NCBI GenBank assembly: GCA_027405735.1
Contig: JAPEHQ010000010.1
Coordinates: 868,001-932,000 of the forward strand
Source: Mucor racemosus
Taxonomy: Eukaryota; Mucoromycota; Mucoromycetes; Mucorales; Mucoraceae
Direction: 5' to 3'
Length of the DNA: 64,000 nucleotides
The first letter of the stretch is position 1; each line of letters starts with the position of its first letter. Below are positions 36,682-48,454 of the stretch, piece by piece. The notes below the pieces were generated by a model. The model was not told the DNA's origin. It saw only the letters and a program-made list of their open reading frames with translations, and ran no database searches. The position numbers and the translations under genes were made by a program.

Positions 36682-38367
36682 TTATGCCTTGGTCTTTTTT
36701 TTCTTTTGATCAGGTTTAACCTCGGTATTATTCTTGCTACTACTATCATCCTCCTTTTTAGTTTGTTTGATTGTGCCAAGATTTACTTTGGGCGGTGAGG
36801 AGAAACCAAATGCCTTAGCAACTTTAGCTAAATCCAAATTATTTACATCAAAAATCTTTTTTAAACTAAATGAGGAATAAGCTTGAAGATATGATCTATA
36901 ACCATCCTTAGCTGATTGATTAAGATAATAATTCTTGTCAATTAATTTCTCCAATTGTCCTTGAACATTTGCAATCTTGTTTGATGGGAATTGGTATTCG
37001 TTTAAAGGTACTTTAGCATGTTTCAAGTATCTTAAGAAACCCAATTCACTTGGTAATAAGAATAATAAAGATTTTCCCTGGCCACCAGCACGGGCAGTAC
37101 GACCAACTCGATGAATATAATCACGAGGATCATCTGGGGGATCAAATTGAACAATCCAATCTACGGCTGGAATATCTAATCCACGAGCTGCTACATCTGT
37201 ACATAATAAAATACCCTTATCTGCATTACAGTATTCAAAGAAAGTGTTTGTACGCTTTTGTTGCTTTTGCTTTCCCTGTTTTTATTTTTGCGTTAGTTTT
37301 CTTGTATTTTGCAATGCAAAGCCATAATAAATACTTACATGAAGTGCCAATACAGGTACATCGATATAATTTAATAATTCGGCATGATATTTGACAGAAT
37401 TACAACTGGAAAAGAACACAATAACCTTCTTTTTAATATTCTTTCTTAAAAATGTGAAAAGCAACAAGAATCTTCTATCCGAATCACAAACAACGTAACC
37501 TTGCTCCAAACCATCTGCAGTTGAAGTATCTCTGTTTTCATGGACATTGATATAAAGAGGTCCCTTTTTGAGTGAAATACGAGCTAAATCAGCAACTTTG
37601 GTGGTTTGTGTAGCAGAAAACAACATTGTTTGTCTGTCATCTGGTAAAATTTTCACAATTTGTCTCATTTCATCCTCGAAACCAATTTCTAAAATACGAT
37701 CTGCTTCATCGACAATCAAAGCCTTTAAATTTTTATAAACAAATCCACGAGTGTTCTAGTTATATAAGAATCAATATACATGTATACCACAATTAGCTAA
37801 ATAAATGTCTACCTGCAAATGATCCAATAATCTACCGGGTGTGGCAACAATTAAATTGACACCTTTAAGCAATTTATCGGCCTCGGCTTTACGATTAGCG
37901 CCACCAATAACAATACCAAATGTCAATTGATGATATTTAAGCAATTCTTTAGCAACACCAAAGATTTGCAAAGCCAATTCTCTAGTAGGAGAGACGATAA
38001 TGACACCAGTACCATTTCTAGGCTTAAATTTAAGACGATACAACATTTCAACGGCGGGAATCAAGAAAGCCAATGTTTTACCTGAACCAGTTTTAGCGGC
38101 ACCAAGTACATCACGACCAGCCATTAAAGGAGGAATAGTACGAGCTTGTACTTCAGTCATTTTTTCGAATCCTAATTCATTGATGGCATTCTTGGTACGT
38201 TCGCAGCAGTCCAATGAACTGAAGTCATAGTTTACTGGAACATTTGAGTCTTGTTGCTGTGCACTCATCTCAAATTCTTTAGAAATTGAAGATGCCTCTT
38301 CTTGCTTTTGCTTCTTGGCAGATACTGATCTATCAGAAGCTAACTGTCTCTTTTTTGGTTCTCCCAT
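36682..38367 (-). CDS. HAS1: DEAD-box ATP-dependent RNA helicase Has1
   Basis: Three exons (37813-38367, 37339-37755, 36682-37275) give 521 aa. Has1 is a nucleolar DEAD-box helicase for 40S and 60S ribosome assembly. Motifs appear in order: Q-motif region ([16 protein letters not shown]), [10 protein letters not shown], Ia PTRELA, Ib [49 protein letters not shown]. The C-terminal extension [13 protein letters not shown] followed by a Lys-rich tail separates Has1 from other DEAD-box proteins. The start is the ATG at 38367; an in-frame TTG six bases upstream was ignored. Introns are 57 and 63 bp with canonical ends. Confidence 0.95.
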
Positions 38368-39026
38368 TTTCAAGGTTTTAAGATCGTTAAAAGGATAGTA
38401 AAGAGTTTTTTTTCTGTAGGTTTTTGTCGAAAAAAAAAAATAGTGACTATGATCGATGCCCTACTCATTGAATGTCCGTGAAATTTAGCAAAAATATTGA
38501 TGTTCAAGGACGGATTTTACAATGAAATAATCAGATATTAGCAAAACAAAAAATACCAACAAGTATTTCAAGTTTCAATTAAAAAATATACGTTAAAATA
38601 CATAAAATTTATCACACAGAAATTGAGTGAAAATCGTTTGATTTTATTATAATTATGCTGGAATTGGAATAATTTATACAAAAATTATTGTAGTAAAAAG
38701 TAGTTTAATTCAATTCTAATCATCAAGCTTATAAAATATTTTACTAGAGCAACGAGCTATTTGTTGGCACACATCGTTTACTCCTTTATTCTTGATATTA
38801 AATACTTATTTTCGGAATACGCTTCACAAAATGGAATAATATATGATTTCATTGGCTTTGTTTAGCTCCTGATAAAATGTGTCTAATAGTGATAAAACGA
38901 ATCAGGGCACAATCAAAACATGGCTGATCTGCGTTTTAAGGGTTTGTCAAGTAAGAATTAGCATGGCAATGATTCCATGGCATATAATTAGATATTAATA
39001 GAAATCAAAACGAGATAATTATTTAT
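38368..39026. other. Intergenic, Has1 promoter side, no gene seen
   Basis: About 660 bp of AT-rich DNA upstream of Has1 and downstream of the proline-rich protein gene. T and A runs occur near 38407-38440. No open frame or RNA signature is supported. Confidence 0.4.
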
Positions 39027-40274
39027 TTACAATGTTTGCTCTTTTGGTTTATGAGCAGAAATAAAAGAATTGGGCTTCCTAACAACTGAGGCTCGAGGGG
39101 TTGCTTTAGGTCTTATAGGGAAAGATTTTTTGGGATTTTTTAGGTCTAGCAATAATATACCAGAAGGAGACATGCTTGTATATTCTTCTTTAACATTCTT
39201 TTGTTCCTTTTGTTGTTGTGTAGATCTTTGTAATTTAGCTCTTAAAGCTTCCATAACTTTATCATGATCCAATGGTAATTCTTCTTTAGCTGCTTCAGCT
39301 TCATCTTTACCACTATTATGACTAATAGTAGAGGGTTGTTGGTATCTATTCTTTTTTGAAAGAACTCGAACAGAAGGCTTTCGAGTAGAACGAGTACGGG
39401 ACAATGTTCTTTTACATGAACCTCTTTCTCGGACTTGTAAACTAGGTGCAGGAGGTGGGGGAGGTGGGGGAAAAATCATATCTGTATTATTAGTAGAATT
39501 AGGTGATTTAGACGCTGAATTTATTGTTGAATTTGCGTTATCCGTTGTGTCATTAGTATTCAAGTTAGAATCTTCTTCTTCTTGAGGAGGAGGAGGTGGT
39601 GGTGGGTCATCACTAAGACTAATTTTCTCAACCAAAATTGGGGGAGGATGAGGAGGATTATTTGGTTCTGGAGAAGATGGAGCTGATAAATTTAAATCTG
39701 CAAAAGGCACTTCAAATAAAGTATAAGGCGATAATGGTTGAAGTTGAGATGGAGAAGGTGGGGTATTATTCAAAAAAGTTGGAGACAACAGATCACTATT
39801 GTTTACTTGAGATAACCAATCATTAGCAGATAGACCTTGTGATTAAATAATAGTTAGGATTATAGGGTTCAGATATAAACTAGCGCCTTTTTTTTTTTTT
39901 TACCTAGAGATGTATTTGTATCGTCCAATAAAGAAGAACGACGATTTTGATCAAGTTGTAAATCAATGAATTTTGATTGCAATCTTGCTTCTTCTGCTCT
40001 TCTAATTTCTTCAGCTGCTCTTCTCTGAACATTTTAATTTGTATATTAGTTTTTAATTTTTGTACTACATTCTCTCGTAACTTACTTTATCTTCTTCAGT
40101 TTTTGCTGCGAGGATATGTTTTAATAAATCTGTATCATTTTTATATGTATCCAGTATCTCTCCCACACTTATATCTGATAATGATAATTTTTCCGCCCAA
40201 TTAGAAATGGAATTACAATCGCTATTACTGTTCAAATCATTCAAACTATTCATATTATTATTATTAAGAAACAT
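39027..40274 (-). CDS. Proline-rich protein of unknown function
   Basis: Three exons (40086-40274, 39904-40024, 39027-39835) give 372 aa. The N-terminus begins with an Asn/Ser-rich stretch, then a likely helical block (ILDTYKNDTDLLKHILAAK, EEDKRRAAEEIRRAEEARLQ, KFIDLQLDQNRRSSLLD) that spans intron 1. I recall similar charged helices in fungal regulatory proteins but cannot name the family. The centre has poly-Pro runs (PPPPPPPQEEE, FPPPPPPPAPS). The C-terminus is basic (SCKRTLSRTRSTRKPSVRV) with a helix containing KVMEALRAKLQRSTQQQ. It is probably a nuclear or cytoplasmic scaffold; there are no membrane segments. It diverges from the MCMBP gene. Confidence 0.8.
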
Positions 40275-40570
40275 AGTAAAAGAGGAGAAGGAATAGGGGA
40301 AAAGTAAAAGGAGAAAAAGTATATAAAAGAAAAGAAAAAAAAAAAGAAAGGGAAAGTGCGAGAAATTTAAAAGGAACCAAAAAGTAAGGCAAGTAAAAAG
40401 GTACAGTGGATGATTATTTTATTAGGAACACCGATAGGTTGGGATTAGACTTTTTACATAATACAATAATACACATAACAATCAAGCCACTGTGATTTAG
40501 TGTTGAATTTGTCGCAGTAGCAAAATTTTTTTTTACGTTATCCTTTCCCTCTTTTACTATCAACGACATT
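40275..40570. promoter_or_regulatory. Divergent promoter, proline-rich protein and MCMBP genes
   Basis: A 296-bp region between two start codons on opposite strands. It is very purine-rich on the plus strand near 40278-40400 (AAG/GGA tracts) and T-rich near the MCMBP start. No specific factor site is assigned. Confidence 0.5.
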
Positions 40571-42700
40571 ATGAACAATCAAATAAGAGAACCATTAAAC
40601 CATATATCAGAATTATTTGGTAAAAACATATTCATAATCGCAGCTATTTCAATCACTAAAAATTCTACGCAGATAACTATGTAAAAAACCCCTCAAATTC
40701 ACCTGTTGCTTTTGACCCTTCTTCGACATTTTTAGATGTATTAAATAATAACAAGGACCAGGTGCGTGTTGTACTTTGTTTGAACTTACTGGGTTGTTTC
40801 TAATATCTCATAAATATAGATTATTTCTATAAATGACACTCCTGTGCAACAAGTTCCTAAAAATACCTTGATTCGATTCCGTTGTATGATTCAAGATACT
40901 GGATTAGGACAAGAAATGTTTATTTCTGCTTATGAAAAATTAGATAAAAATGGTGATATGAAATTGCATTGCTATCGCTATACAGATGATGCAATTGAGA
41001 CTGAATTAAATGACCAACATGCTATGCAAAATGATTACATTGCTGAACGTACCATTGTATATTGTGTCTCGCCTCCCGGTGAAAGTAAATGGGTTAAAGA
41101 AGCTCACAATGTCAATTCTGGTAGGTTTATAACACTTTATATGAAATATTAAACTAAAATTAAAAATTAGGTTCATTGAGCGACCAAATCAATCAACTCG
41201 AAATTAAAGAACCTAACCCAACTACATTAAACAAATTTCCTTTACCAGGACAAGATCATGCTTCAGCAATTGTCAAATTTTATAATGATATGGCAGAGAA
41301 TATTAAAGTGGGTCAGTTGATTGAAATTATTGGTATTAAAGGACAAGATTTGCAACAATCTCAACAACAAGAAAATCATGGATTCGAATCTGTATTAGAT
41401 TTATTTTCAAATGTGCCTGTCATACATGCTATTGCATTCAATAATTTGGAGGCTATTAATAGCTGCCCTCTTTCCAACCACGAGGAAGTCATTCATCAAG
41501 CCCATGATATTCGCAATCAATTAATCAACTACATTTCTTCAGCTGTTGGTGGTGATGCTTTAGCTGCCGAATTTATCTTGTTACAATTGCTTTCTAGAGT
41601 GTAAATTTATATTTCTAATTAGTTGAATTGGATAGCTTTATTAACCTTGCTTTTTTTTTTTTTTTGAAATAGCACTGTTAAAAATAGAGGATTAAAGATT
41701 GGAAACTTTACATTAAATGTCAGTGGATTCCCTGCTCATCAAACAACAGAAGCCGATAAAAAAACACCTGTATTCACACTAAACAACCGATCATCCAAAT
41801 CCTTGGCTGATGTGCTTCAAAATTTGTCTGTTCATCATGTAAATTTACCATTGACTATTGATGGCCTCAACAAGACGAAATTTTCACCAAAGAGTATCAG
41901 TGAGAATTTGGAAGCTGGTGTTTTGCAATTGGTAGATGGCACAGTGCTTTTAGTAGATGAAACTGTTTTGGATGAGGGTCAATTGGTTGATCCTGGTGTC
42001 CGCAATTTCCAAGCACTTCAAAATGTGATTCAAAACCAAACGTTAACTTATGAATTCCCTTATAGCCAGTATGATTTCGATACCGACATCAGTGTACTTT
42101 CATTATCTTCATCCAAATCTATGCTCCCTGTAAGTTTTTTTTTTCATGTATTTATTATGTGTTTATTTATTTATTTATATATGTTTTATAAAAATAGAAT
42201 CATTGTACTATTCCTCTTGTACCTACTCATTCTCTTGAAGATAATAGCACGGAAAATTTAGCTCAACTTTCTCCGGAAACATTAGATCTTTTTAGAAAGT
42301 TTATTCATTCAGGAAAATACGGATCTTATGACATTTCTAATGATGTTTCTGAGGTTAGTATATGTAAACAGTGCTTAAATGCAGGTTGTTAACTCTTTTT
42401 TGTTCTGTTTTTAGTACATTCAAAACTCCTTTGTTGAAGAGCGTAAAGTAGCAACTGAGGGTAAAACCGAGTTGCCTACTCAAGAAGAATTGATGCATCG
42501 CATGAACTTGGCTAGGTAAAAAAAGGAAAATCTTACCATTGCAGCAAATATTCTAATCATACTTCAATGTTCTTAGATTGGCAGCAGCTTCATTTGGTGA
42601 GTCCAAACTCACTCAAGAAAGATATGATTTTGTTGTTAGTTTGGACAAAAAGCGCAAATTAAGAACTATTAATACTTCTGCTCCTCAACCAAACAAATAA
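40571..42700 (+). CDS. MCMBP: MCM complex-binding protein (MCMBP)
   Basis: Eight exons (40571-40619, 40673-40761, 40820-41120, 41171-41600, 41673-42129, 42198-42353, 42415-42515, 42577-42700) give 568 aa. MCMBP binds MCM3-7, assists assembly or unloading of the MCM complex and supports sister-chromatid cohesion (ETG1 in plants). Recognisable blocks are NTLIRFRCMIQDTGLGQEMF, YCVSPPGESKWVK, FPLPGQDHASAIVKFY, GDALAAEFILLQLLSRV, VKNRGLKIGNFTLNVSGFP and the C-terminal ATEGKTELPTQEELMHRMNL, LTQERYDFV. The centre (AEFILLQLLSRV, near residue 285) is the AAA-like part. All seven junctions keep frame; donors are GTAAAA, GTGCGT, GTAGGT, GTAAAT, GTAAGT, GTTAGT and GTAAAA. Confidence 0.92.
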
Positions 42701-43981
42701 TTACTCAAATAATCTTGCTAATAATCCCTATAAATATATAAATAATATCGTAAATGCCATTTCAATAAATAAGTATAAAACTCTTTTTTTAGATGTGATG
42801 ATGGTCCTGATTTCATGAAAATTTTTCAAAAAGCATACGATTATTTTTGATTTATGCAAAATATTAGTCTTTTATTGGATCTCGATCCTTAAGAGAATTT
42901 ATGATTCTATTTGCAAAGCTGTAATTATATAAATTTATACGAAAAGAAATTTAGGATATGCCTGAGGTGTCGCATTATCCTGCCTGTTCCTGAATTCATG
43001 TTATATATCATGAAAGGCTCAAAAACACGTAAAATCCGCTACTTTTTCCTTAAAAATTGGGTCCCACTTTTCATCTCTGCTATACTTTTTTTTTTACTAA
43101 ATAACACCAAGAAAAAAATATATGCCAATGTACCTGAGATGCTCACCTTTAATCCAAAAACAAGTATCTGAAAATATCCTACTTTTTACAGTTGGTATTA
43201 ATTTTTCAGCGCTAATGTTTCAGATTTTTACGCGTATTCCACTGCTAAAGAATTGAAAACTTCGAGGCTTCATATCTCTAGAAATAATTAAGCTATACTA
43301 ACACTCTCTAATAACAAAACTTACTTGATTTGAGGTGCTCTATAACATATTTTAATATAAAAAAATTCTGAGCAATTTTATTTTTTTTCATTTTTTTTTT
43401 GGCATTTCTATAGTAGGTTTCAAAATATTCGTTAAATTGAGCAGCATTTTTTTTGCATTCATGTCATTAAGCTCGTTGAGCTCTCTCAGATCCAATTTAG
43501 TTTTTCTCAAAATATTGATTTTTCGTGGAGATATCCTCAAAAAAATGTACAAAAATATACTTTCATTTCTAGCTTCCATTTTTCCCTTATATACCCTCAT
43601 CCCAAATTCTGAATCTGAAAAAAAATTGGACAAAAATCTCGTTTTATCTACAGAAAATGCAGCTAAAAAATTTCACAATAGCTCTATCGATAGATAATGT
43701 TTTTGCGCATCATTACAAAGAGGTACATTTTAAATATACTTATAAAAAGTGATGTATATCTTCAAAAAACCTCCAAAATTTCAATTGCATTTTACGCAAA
43801 ATTTAATGTGAAACATTTATTTAGTTTTAATTTAGATGGATGCAAAATCCAAAACTGTACAAAAAGTATTTAATACACCATGTTGAGTTACTTTGCAGTT
43901 CATGAGCCATTAAACGATTTTGTTTTTTTCATCATTTTTCGTCCATTTTTTAAAATAAATTTTGGAACCCAGTTATCATAA
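42701..43981 (-). repeat. Intergenic with dispersed repeat R3 (inverse orientation)
   Basis: After the MCMBP 3' flank, about 43080-43970 is repeat R3 in the minus orientation. It aligns with the inverse complement of 31180-31830 and with the palindrome arms near 58020-58320 in direct orientation (caaaatattcgttaaatt, atttttcgtggagat). Its right part also matches the inverse complement of 6800-7020. The Ty3-like element is inserted at its right end. Two 80-odd-codon open frames here are unlikely to be genes. Confidence 0.65.
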
Positions 43982-44083
43982 TGTAATAATCTAAATATGG
44001 ACTATATTATGTTTGAGGAAAAGAGACTGATTTTATTAATATTATTATAATTGAGATTATATATAAAAGACTGAGTTACAACA
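43982..44083 (-). repeat. 3' LTR of the Ty3-like element
   Basis: 102 bp, identical to 48455-48556 by direct comparison. It is the 3' LTR because the coding frame runs on the minus strand. The polypurine tract lies at 44084-44093. Confidence 0.93.
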
Positions 44084-44231
44084 TTCCCCCGTTTGATAAA
44101 ATATAAATGATGATATAAAATGATATAAAATAATATAAAATAAAATAATTGAATAATATGAAATGATACTAAAATAATTGAATAATCGCATTAAAAACCT
44201 AAGAGGAAAAAAGCTTGATTGATTTGATATA

Positions 44232-47200
44232 TTAATCGTAATATTTCTTGATTAATGATATGTGTATGTTATTGTAACGTTTGTTGTAATATTTCAAGTT
44301 GTATCTAGTTTTTGATAGTACTTTAAATATTATCATTGGTCCTATCCAATTTTGTTGAAGTTTTCTAGGTCTGACTTTCGATGATCTTGATGTATTAAAT
44401 AATAATACTTTATCATTAACTTTGAATTCATTATTGTATTCATAGTGTTCATTTGTAGTTAAATTGTTGTATACTATTTCGAAAGCTTGTTCTAGATTTT
44501 CTTTTAATTGTGATGCAAATTTGGATTGTGGTGTGTGAGATTGTCCTTTGTATAAAGGTATGTCTTTATTTTCTTGAGTGATAATCTGATTTATTGATTT
44601 TGCTGTTCTACCATATACAAGTTCAAAAGGTGTAAAACCAGTACTTTGATGAATCATGTTGTTGTATACAAAACGAATTAATCTGATGTTTGTATCCCAT
44701 AGTTTGACTACATTAGTTTTTTGAGCATATACCAAAATCATTTGTCTCAGAGTTTTCATGTATCTTTCAACGATCCCGTTTGATGATGGATGATTAGGTG
44801 GTGTAAATGATATTTTTATATCTAGATATTGATTTAATTGTTGCATAAATTCACTGTTGAATGGTGCTCCATTATCTGAAATTATTTCGTCTGGTATGCC
44901 GTGCCTTAAGATAAAGTTGTAGTACAATACTTTTGCTAATTCACTTGTGAGTATTGATTTCATTGGATAAATTTCAACATATTTCGTGAAAGTGTCAATG
45001 ATAACTAATATGTGAACATTTCCTTTTTCTGTTATTGGCAATGGTCCAAAATAATCTATTGCTATTTTTTGAAAAGGTTTTTCTTCTGCAGTACTTGATG
45101 TATTGTGTTGATATGATCGATCACCTTTGACTTTTTGACAAGTGATACATTTTTTGATATAATCTTTAACTTCTTGCTTCATATTTTCCCACCAGAATTG
45201 TTTGCTGATTGCATTGATTGTTTTGTTAATTCCACTGTGTCCCGCAAATTGCTTGTCGTGAAATTCTTTAATTACTGTTTGTGTCACTTGAGATGGTACT
45301 ACTTTGCTTATTTTGTTGCTGAATATATTTTGTTGTCTTTGCATTACCTTGAATATAATACCATTAGATACAATAAATGATTTGTTGTTAGATGTTTTGT
45401 ATTCTTGTAATTTATCATCTTTTTCTTGTTCAAGTTGCCAATTGATAGATTGTAATCTTGTCTTAAGTTCGATGTTGAATATGGTTGACCTTGATAGAGC
45501 ATCTGCAGCATTATTTTTCTTGCCTGGAACATATTTTACTATGAAATCGAACGCTTGTAAAAATAAACACCATCTGAATAGCCTTGGTTGCTTATCCTCA
45601 TTGGTATTAAGTATCCATTGTAACGAAGAATGATCAGTATATATAATGAATTGATTACATTCTAAATATATACGAAATTTCTTGATACCGAATATAATTG
45701 CTAATGCTTCCAGTTCACGAATAGAGTAGTTTTTTTCATGTTTTGATAAAGATCTTGATGCGAATGATAAAGGGTATGGATGTCCTTCATATCTTTGACA
45801 TAGTATGACAGCTATGCCTGCCGAATTTGCTGCATCTGTATGTAGTTCAAATTGTTTATCAAAATCAGGTTGTATCAAATTTGGTAAATTTGACAATTGT
45901 TGCTTGATTTTTGTGAATGCTTCTTGTTGTTCTTCTTTCCAGCTAAATGTTTGATTTTTCATTTTTAATCTTCTCAATGGTTCGATGATTACTTGATATT
46001 GCTTGATAAATTTTTGATATACGCCTGTCATTCCAAGAAATCTTTCCAACTCTTTTATATCTTTTGGTGGAGGTAGTTGTGTAATAGGTCGAACTTTGTC
46101 TGGGTCGGCTTGAATTCCTTGATCCGAAACTATAAAACCTAAAAATTTGACTTGTTTCATGGCGAATTGACATTTTTTGATGTTGATTGATAAGTTTGCT
46201 TCTTTTAATTTATATAACAATGTCTTCAAATGATGTAAATGTTGATCAAAATTGTCTGAATATAAAATTACGTCATCTTGATATGCAATAGCTGATACAT
46301 AACGCATTTCACCTAAAACTTTGTCCATTAATGATTGAAAATATGCACTTGAGTTCTTCATTCCCATTCCCATAGAATTGAAAACGTAAATTGACGTTTG
46401 TGTAACTAGAGCGGACTTTGATTTATCACACTCCGCTATCGGAATTTGATAATATCCTGAGATCAGATCGATTTTTGAAAAAAATTTTGCTTTTCCCAGA
46501 GATTGCAATGCATAATGAAGATTGACATATGGATATTTGATAGTTTTAGTTATAGCATTTAATTTGATGTAATTACCACAAATTCTAATAGATTTGTCTG
46601 ATTTTGTGACAGCAGTAACAGGTGAACCCCATTCCGAGAATGCAACTTTAGTTACTATTCCATTTTTTATTAATTCTTTAAATTTTTCATCAATTTGCTT
46701 TTGAATTTTCGGATGATAGTATCTTGGAGGTGAGTAAATTGGCTCATGATCACCTGTGTCAATGTGACATTCCATCTTGTTGGTAATAGAAGGTTTTTGA
46801 TCTCCTGACAGAAATATTGTTTGAAAATTTTTTAAAATGTTATTGAGTTGTTTTTGCTGACTATCAGTGCACATGATTTGTTGATGTTGAACTTTACTAT
46901 ACTGTATATAATATTGTTTTCCATTGATTGTTAACTTTATTCTGTTTTTGTTTGTTTCAATGATAGTGTTCCACTTGGTCATAGTGTCAAATCCGATGAT
47001 CATTTGTTTAGCTAAATCTTTAATGACATGAACTTTAACTTTAGTATTAAACAATTGAATGTATACTATTCCTAATGTTGTTTTGTTATTATTGTTGATG
47101 TCAACGTATTGAATGGTTTCTGAAGTGTCCATATTCAAATTAAGTTTGTTAATAAGTTCATAATTGATAGCAGTGATTGCAGCACCAGTATCCCATAAAG

Positions 47201-48314
47201 CTAAAATTTGATTAGATCCCATTTTTATGACAGTTGTTGGTGTAACCGAGTTTCCGTTTTTTATGTGATTTATATATCCTGCATCAATATGTTGTAATTC
47301 AATAATATCTTCTGACGACGATTCATTGGTTTCAAGTTGGTGTAATGATCTGTTATTTTGATTGCATTCATAATTGCGGTGTCTGCCGTTGCAATATCCA
47401 CATACTGGATTACCGAATTTGTCATAAAGTTTAGGTCGTTCATTATTATTGGTATTGATCTTGTTGTTCTGAAATTTGTTTTTGCCTTTCTTGAATTTGT
47501 TTTTCTTATAGAATTGTTTTTTATTATCAAATTTTTTCTTTTGATTCATATGATCAATGTCCATTGGGTCATCCTTTGTGTAATCTGGTCCTTGTTCATC
47601 ATAAGATGAACTTTTTCCATAGTTAGAAACAGCTAAATTGGAACCGATTTTCATTGCTTGTTTTGTGATGTAATCTAAAGATGCCGGAGTACCACGTTCA
47701 CCTTGAAGTAAAATTGACGTAGTAAGAGTAGCGACCAAACCAATATCATATAGTGATTGTACATACCAATCTCTCAAATCAGTTACTGAAATGATATTAC
47801 TTCCTTGAGGAATGATATGATAAGTGTTAATCCAGTTAGTAGTGTGTTGAGCTATGGATTCATTTCGTTTTTGTTTTAATGCTTGTAACTTGTTTATTCC
47901 TTGTCTTTGTTCAAGGTTTAAGCTTTTACCGAAATATTGCAATAAATTTTGTGTTAGTGTTGTCCATTTGCTTTTGATAGCATTTGGGAGATGTATGATC
48001 CAATTTTTCATGTTATCAGGTAAAAATTTACATAAAGTAGCTGTGCATAAATCCATGTCTGTGATTCCTAAGTATTTGGCTTGCTGTTCAAATTCAAAGA
48101 AATATACTCTCAAGCTATTGTTGATTTGATATTTAGGCATGTCCAAGTTTTTTAACTTTTGTTGTTTAACATATTGTGAGAATTCATTTTTGCTTTCAAA
48201 TGCTAATTGTTGATTATTCTGTTGTATTTGTAATCTTTCAATTAATTGTTGTTGTTGATCTAACTTTGCTAGAAGTTGTTGAATGTCAACGTTAGATGTA
48301 CCTTCGTTTGACAT
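44232..48314 (-). CDS. Gag-Pol polyprotein of the Ty3-like retrotransposon
   Basis: A single 1,360-aa frame without gag-pol frameshift. Gag is followed by a zinc knuckle near residue 303 (CGYCNGRHRNYEC, spacing CX2CX3HX4C, one residue shorter than the usual CX2CX4HX4C). The protease active site LWDTGAA lies near 370. Reverse transcriptase has the YQDD box near 675, then RNase H (FELHTDAANSAG). Integrase has an HHCC zinc finger (about 1020-1060, ending CITCQKVKG) and a DDE core (AIDYFGPL, IISDNGAPFNSEF, NGIVERYMK). The PR-RT-RH-IN order defines Ty3/gypsy (Metaviridae). No chromodomain follows integrase. The start is the ATG at 48314. Confidence 0.94.
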   Translation of the reverse strand: MSNEGTSNVDIQQLLAKLDQQQQLIERLQIQQNNQQLAFESKNEFSQYVKQQKLKNLDMPKYQINNSLRVYFFEFEQQAKYLGITDMDLCTATLCKFLPDNMKNWIIHLPNAIKSKWTTLTQNLLQYFGKSLNLEQRQGINKLQALKQKRNESIAQHTTNWINTYHIIPQGSNIISVTDLRDWYVQSLYDIGLVATLTTSILLQGERGTPASLDYITKQAMKIGSNLAVSNYGKSSSYDEQGPDYTKDDPMDIDHMNQKKKFDNKKQFYKKNKFKKGKNKFQNNKINTNNNERPKLYDKFGNPVCGYCNGRHRNYECNQNNRSLHQLETNESSSEDIIELQHIDAGYINHIKNGNSVTPTTVIKMGSNQILALWDTGAAITAINYELINKLNLNMDTSETIQYVDINNNNKTTLGIVYIQLFNTKVKVHVIKDLAKQMIIGFDTMTKWNTIIETNKNRIKLTINGKQYYIQYSKVQHQQIMCTDSQQKQLNNILKNFQTIFLSGDQKPSITNKMECHIDTGDHEPIYSPPRYYHPKIQKQIDEKFKELIKNGIVTKVAFSEWGSPVTAVTKSDKSIRICGNYIKLNAITKTIKYPYVNLHYALQSLGKAKFFSKIDLISGYYQIPIAECDKSKSALVTQTSIYVFNSMGMGMKNSSAYFQSLMDKVLGEMRYVSAIAYQDDVILYSDNFDQHLHHLKTLLYKLKEANLSINIKKCQFAMKQVKFLGFIVSDQGIQADPDKVRPITQLPPPKDIKELERFLGMTGVYQKFIKQYQVIIEPLRRLKMKNQTFSWKEEQQEAFTKIKQQLSNLPNLIQPDFDKQFELHTDAANSAGIAVILCQRYEGHPYPLSFASRSLSKHEKNYSIRELEALAIIFGIKKFRIYLECNQFIIYTDHSSLQWILNTNEDKQPRLFRWCLFLQAFDFIVKYVPGKKNNAADALSRSTIFNIELKTRLQSINWQLEQEKDDKLQEYKTSNNKSFIVSNGIIFKVMQRQQNIFSNKISKVVPSQVTQTVIKEFHDKQFAGHSGINKTINAISKQFWWENMKQEVKDYIKKCITCQKVKGDRSYQHNTSSTAEEKPFQKIAIDYFGPLPITEKGNVHILVIIDTFTKYVEIYPMKSILTSELAKVLYYNFILRHGIPDEIISDNGAPFNSEFMQQLNQYLDIKISFTPPNHPSSNGIVERYMKTLRQMILVYAQKTNVVKLWDTNIRLIRFVYNNMIHQSTGFTPFELVYGRTAKSINQIITQENKDIPLYKGQSHTPQSKFASQLKENLEQAFEIVYNNLTTNEHYEYNNEFKVNDKVLLFNTSRSSKVRPRKLQQNWIGPMIIFKVLSKTRYNLKYYNKRYNNIHISLIKKYYD

Positions 48315-48362
48315 GTTGAATAATTATTTCGGTGAATTGAAATAATTTGATGTTGATGTAGA

Positions 48363-48363
<1 letters not shown>

Positions 48364-48398
<35 letters not shown>
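48364..48398. repeat. GTT trinucleotide microsatellite in retroelement leader
   Basis: A run of about eleven gtt units (AAC in element sense) in the 5' untranslated leader of the Ty3-like element, between LTR and ATG. It extends the AAC/CAA-rich start of the coding frame. Confidence 0.8.
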
Positions 48399-48454
48399 GA
48401 ACCTCTTATACTGACTGATGAATTAGTTAGTGTGTAGTAGTGGTAGCCTCACCA

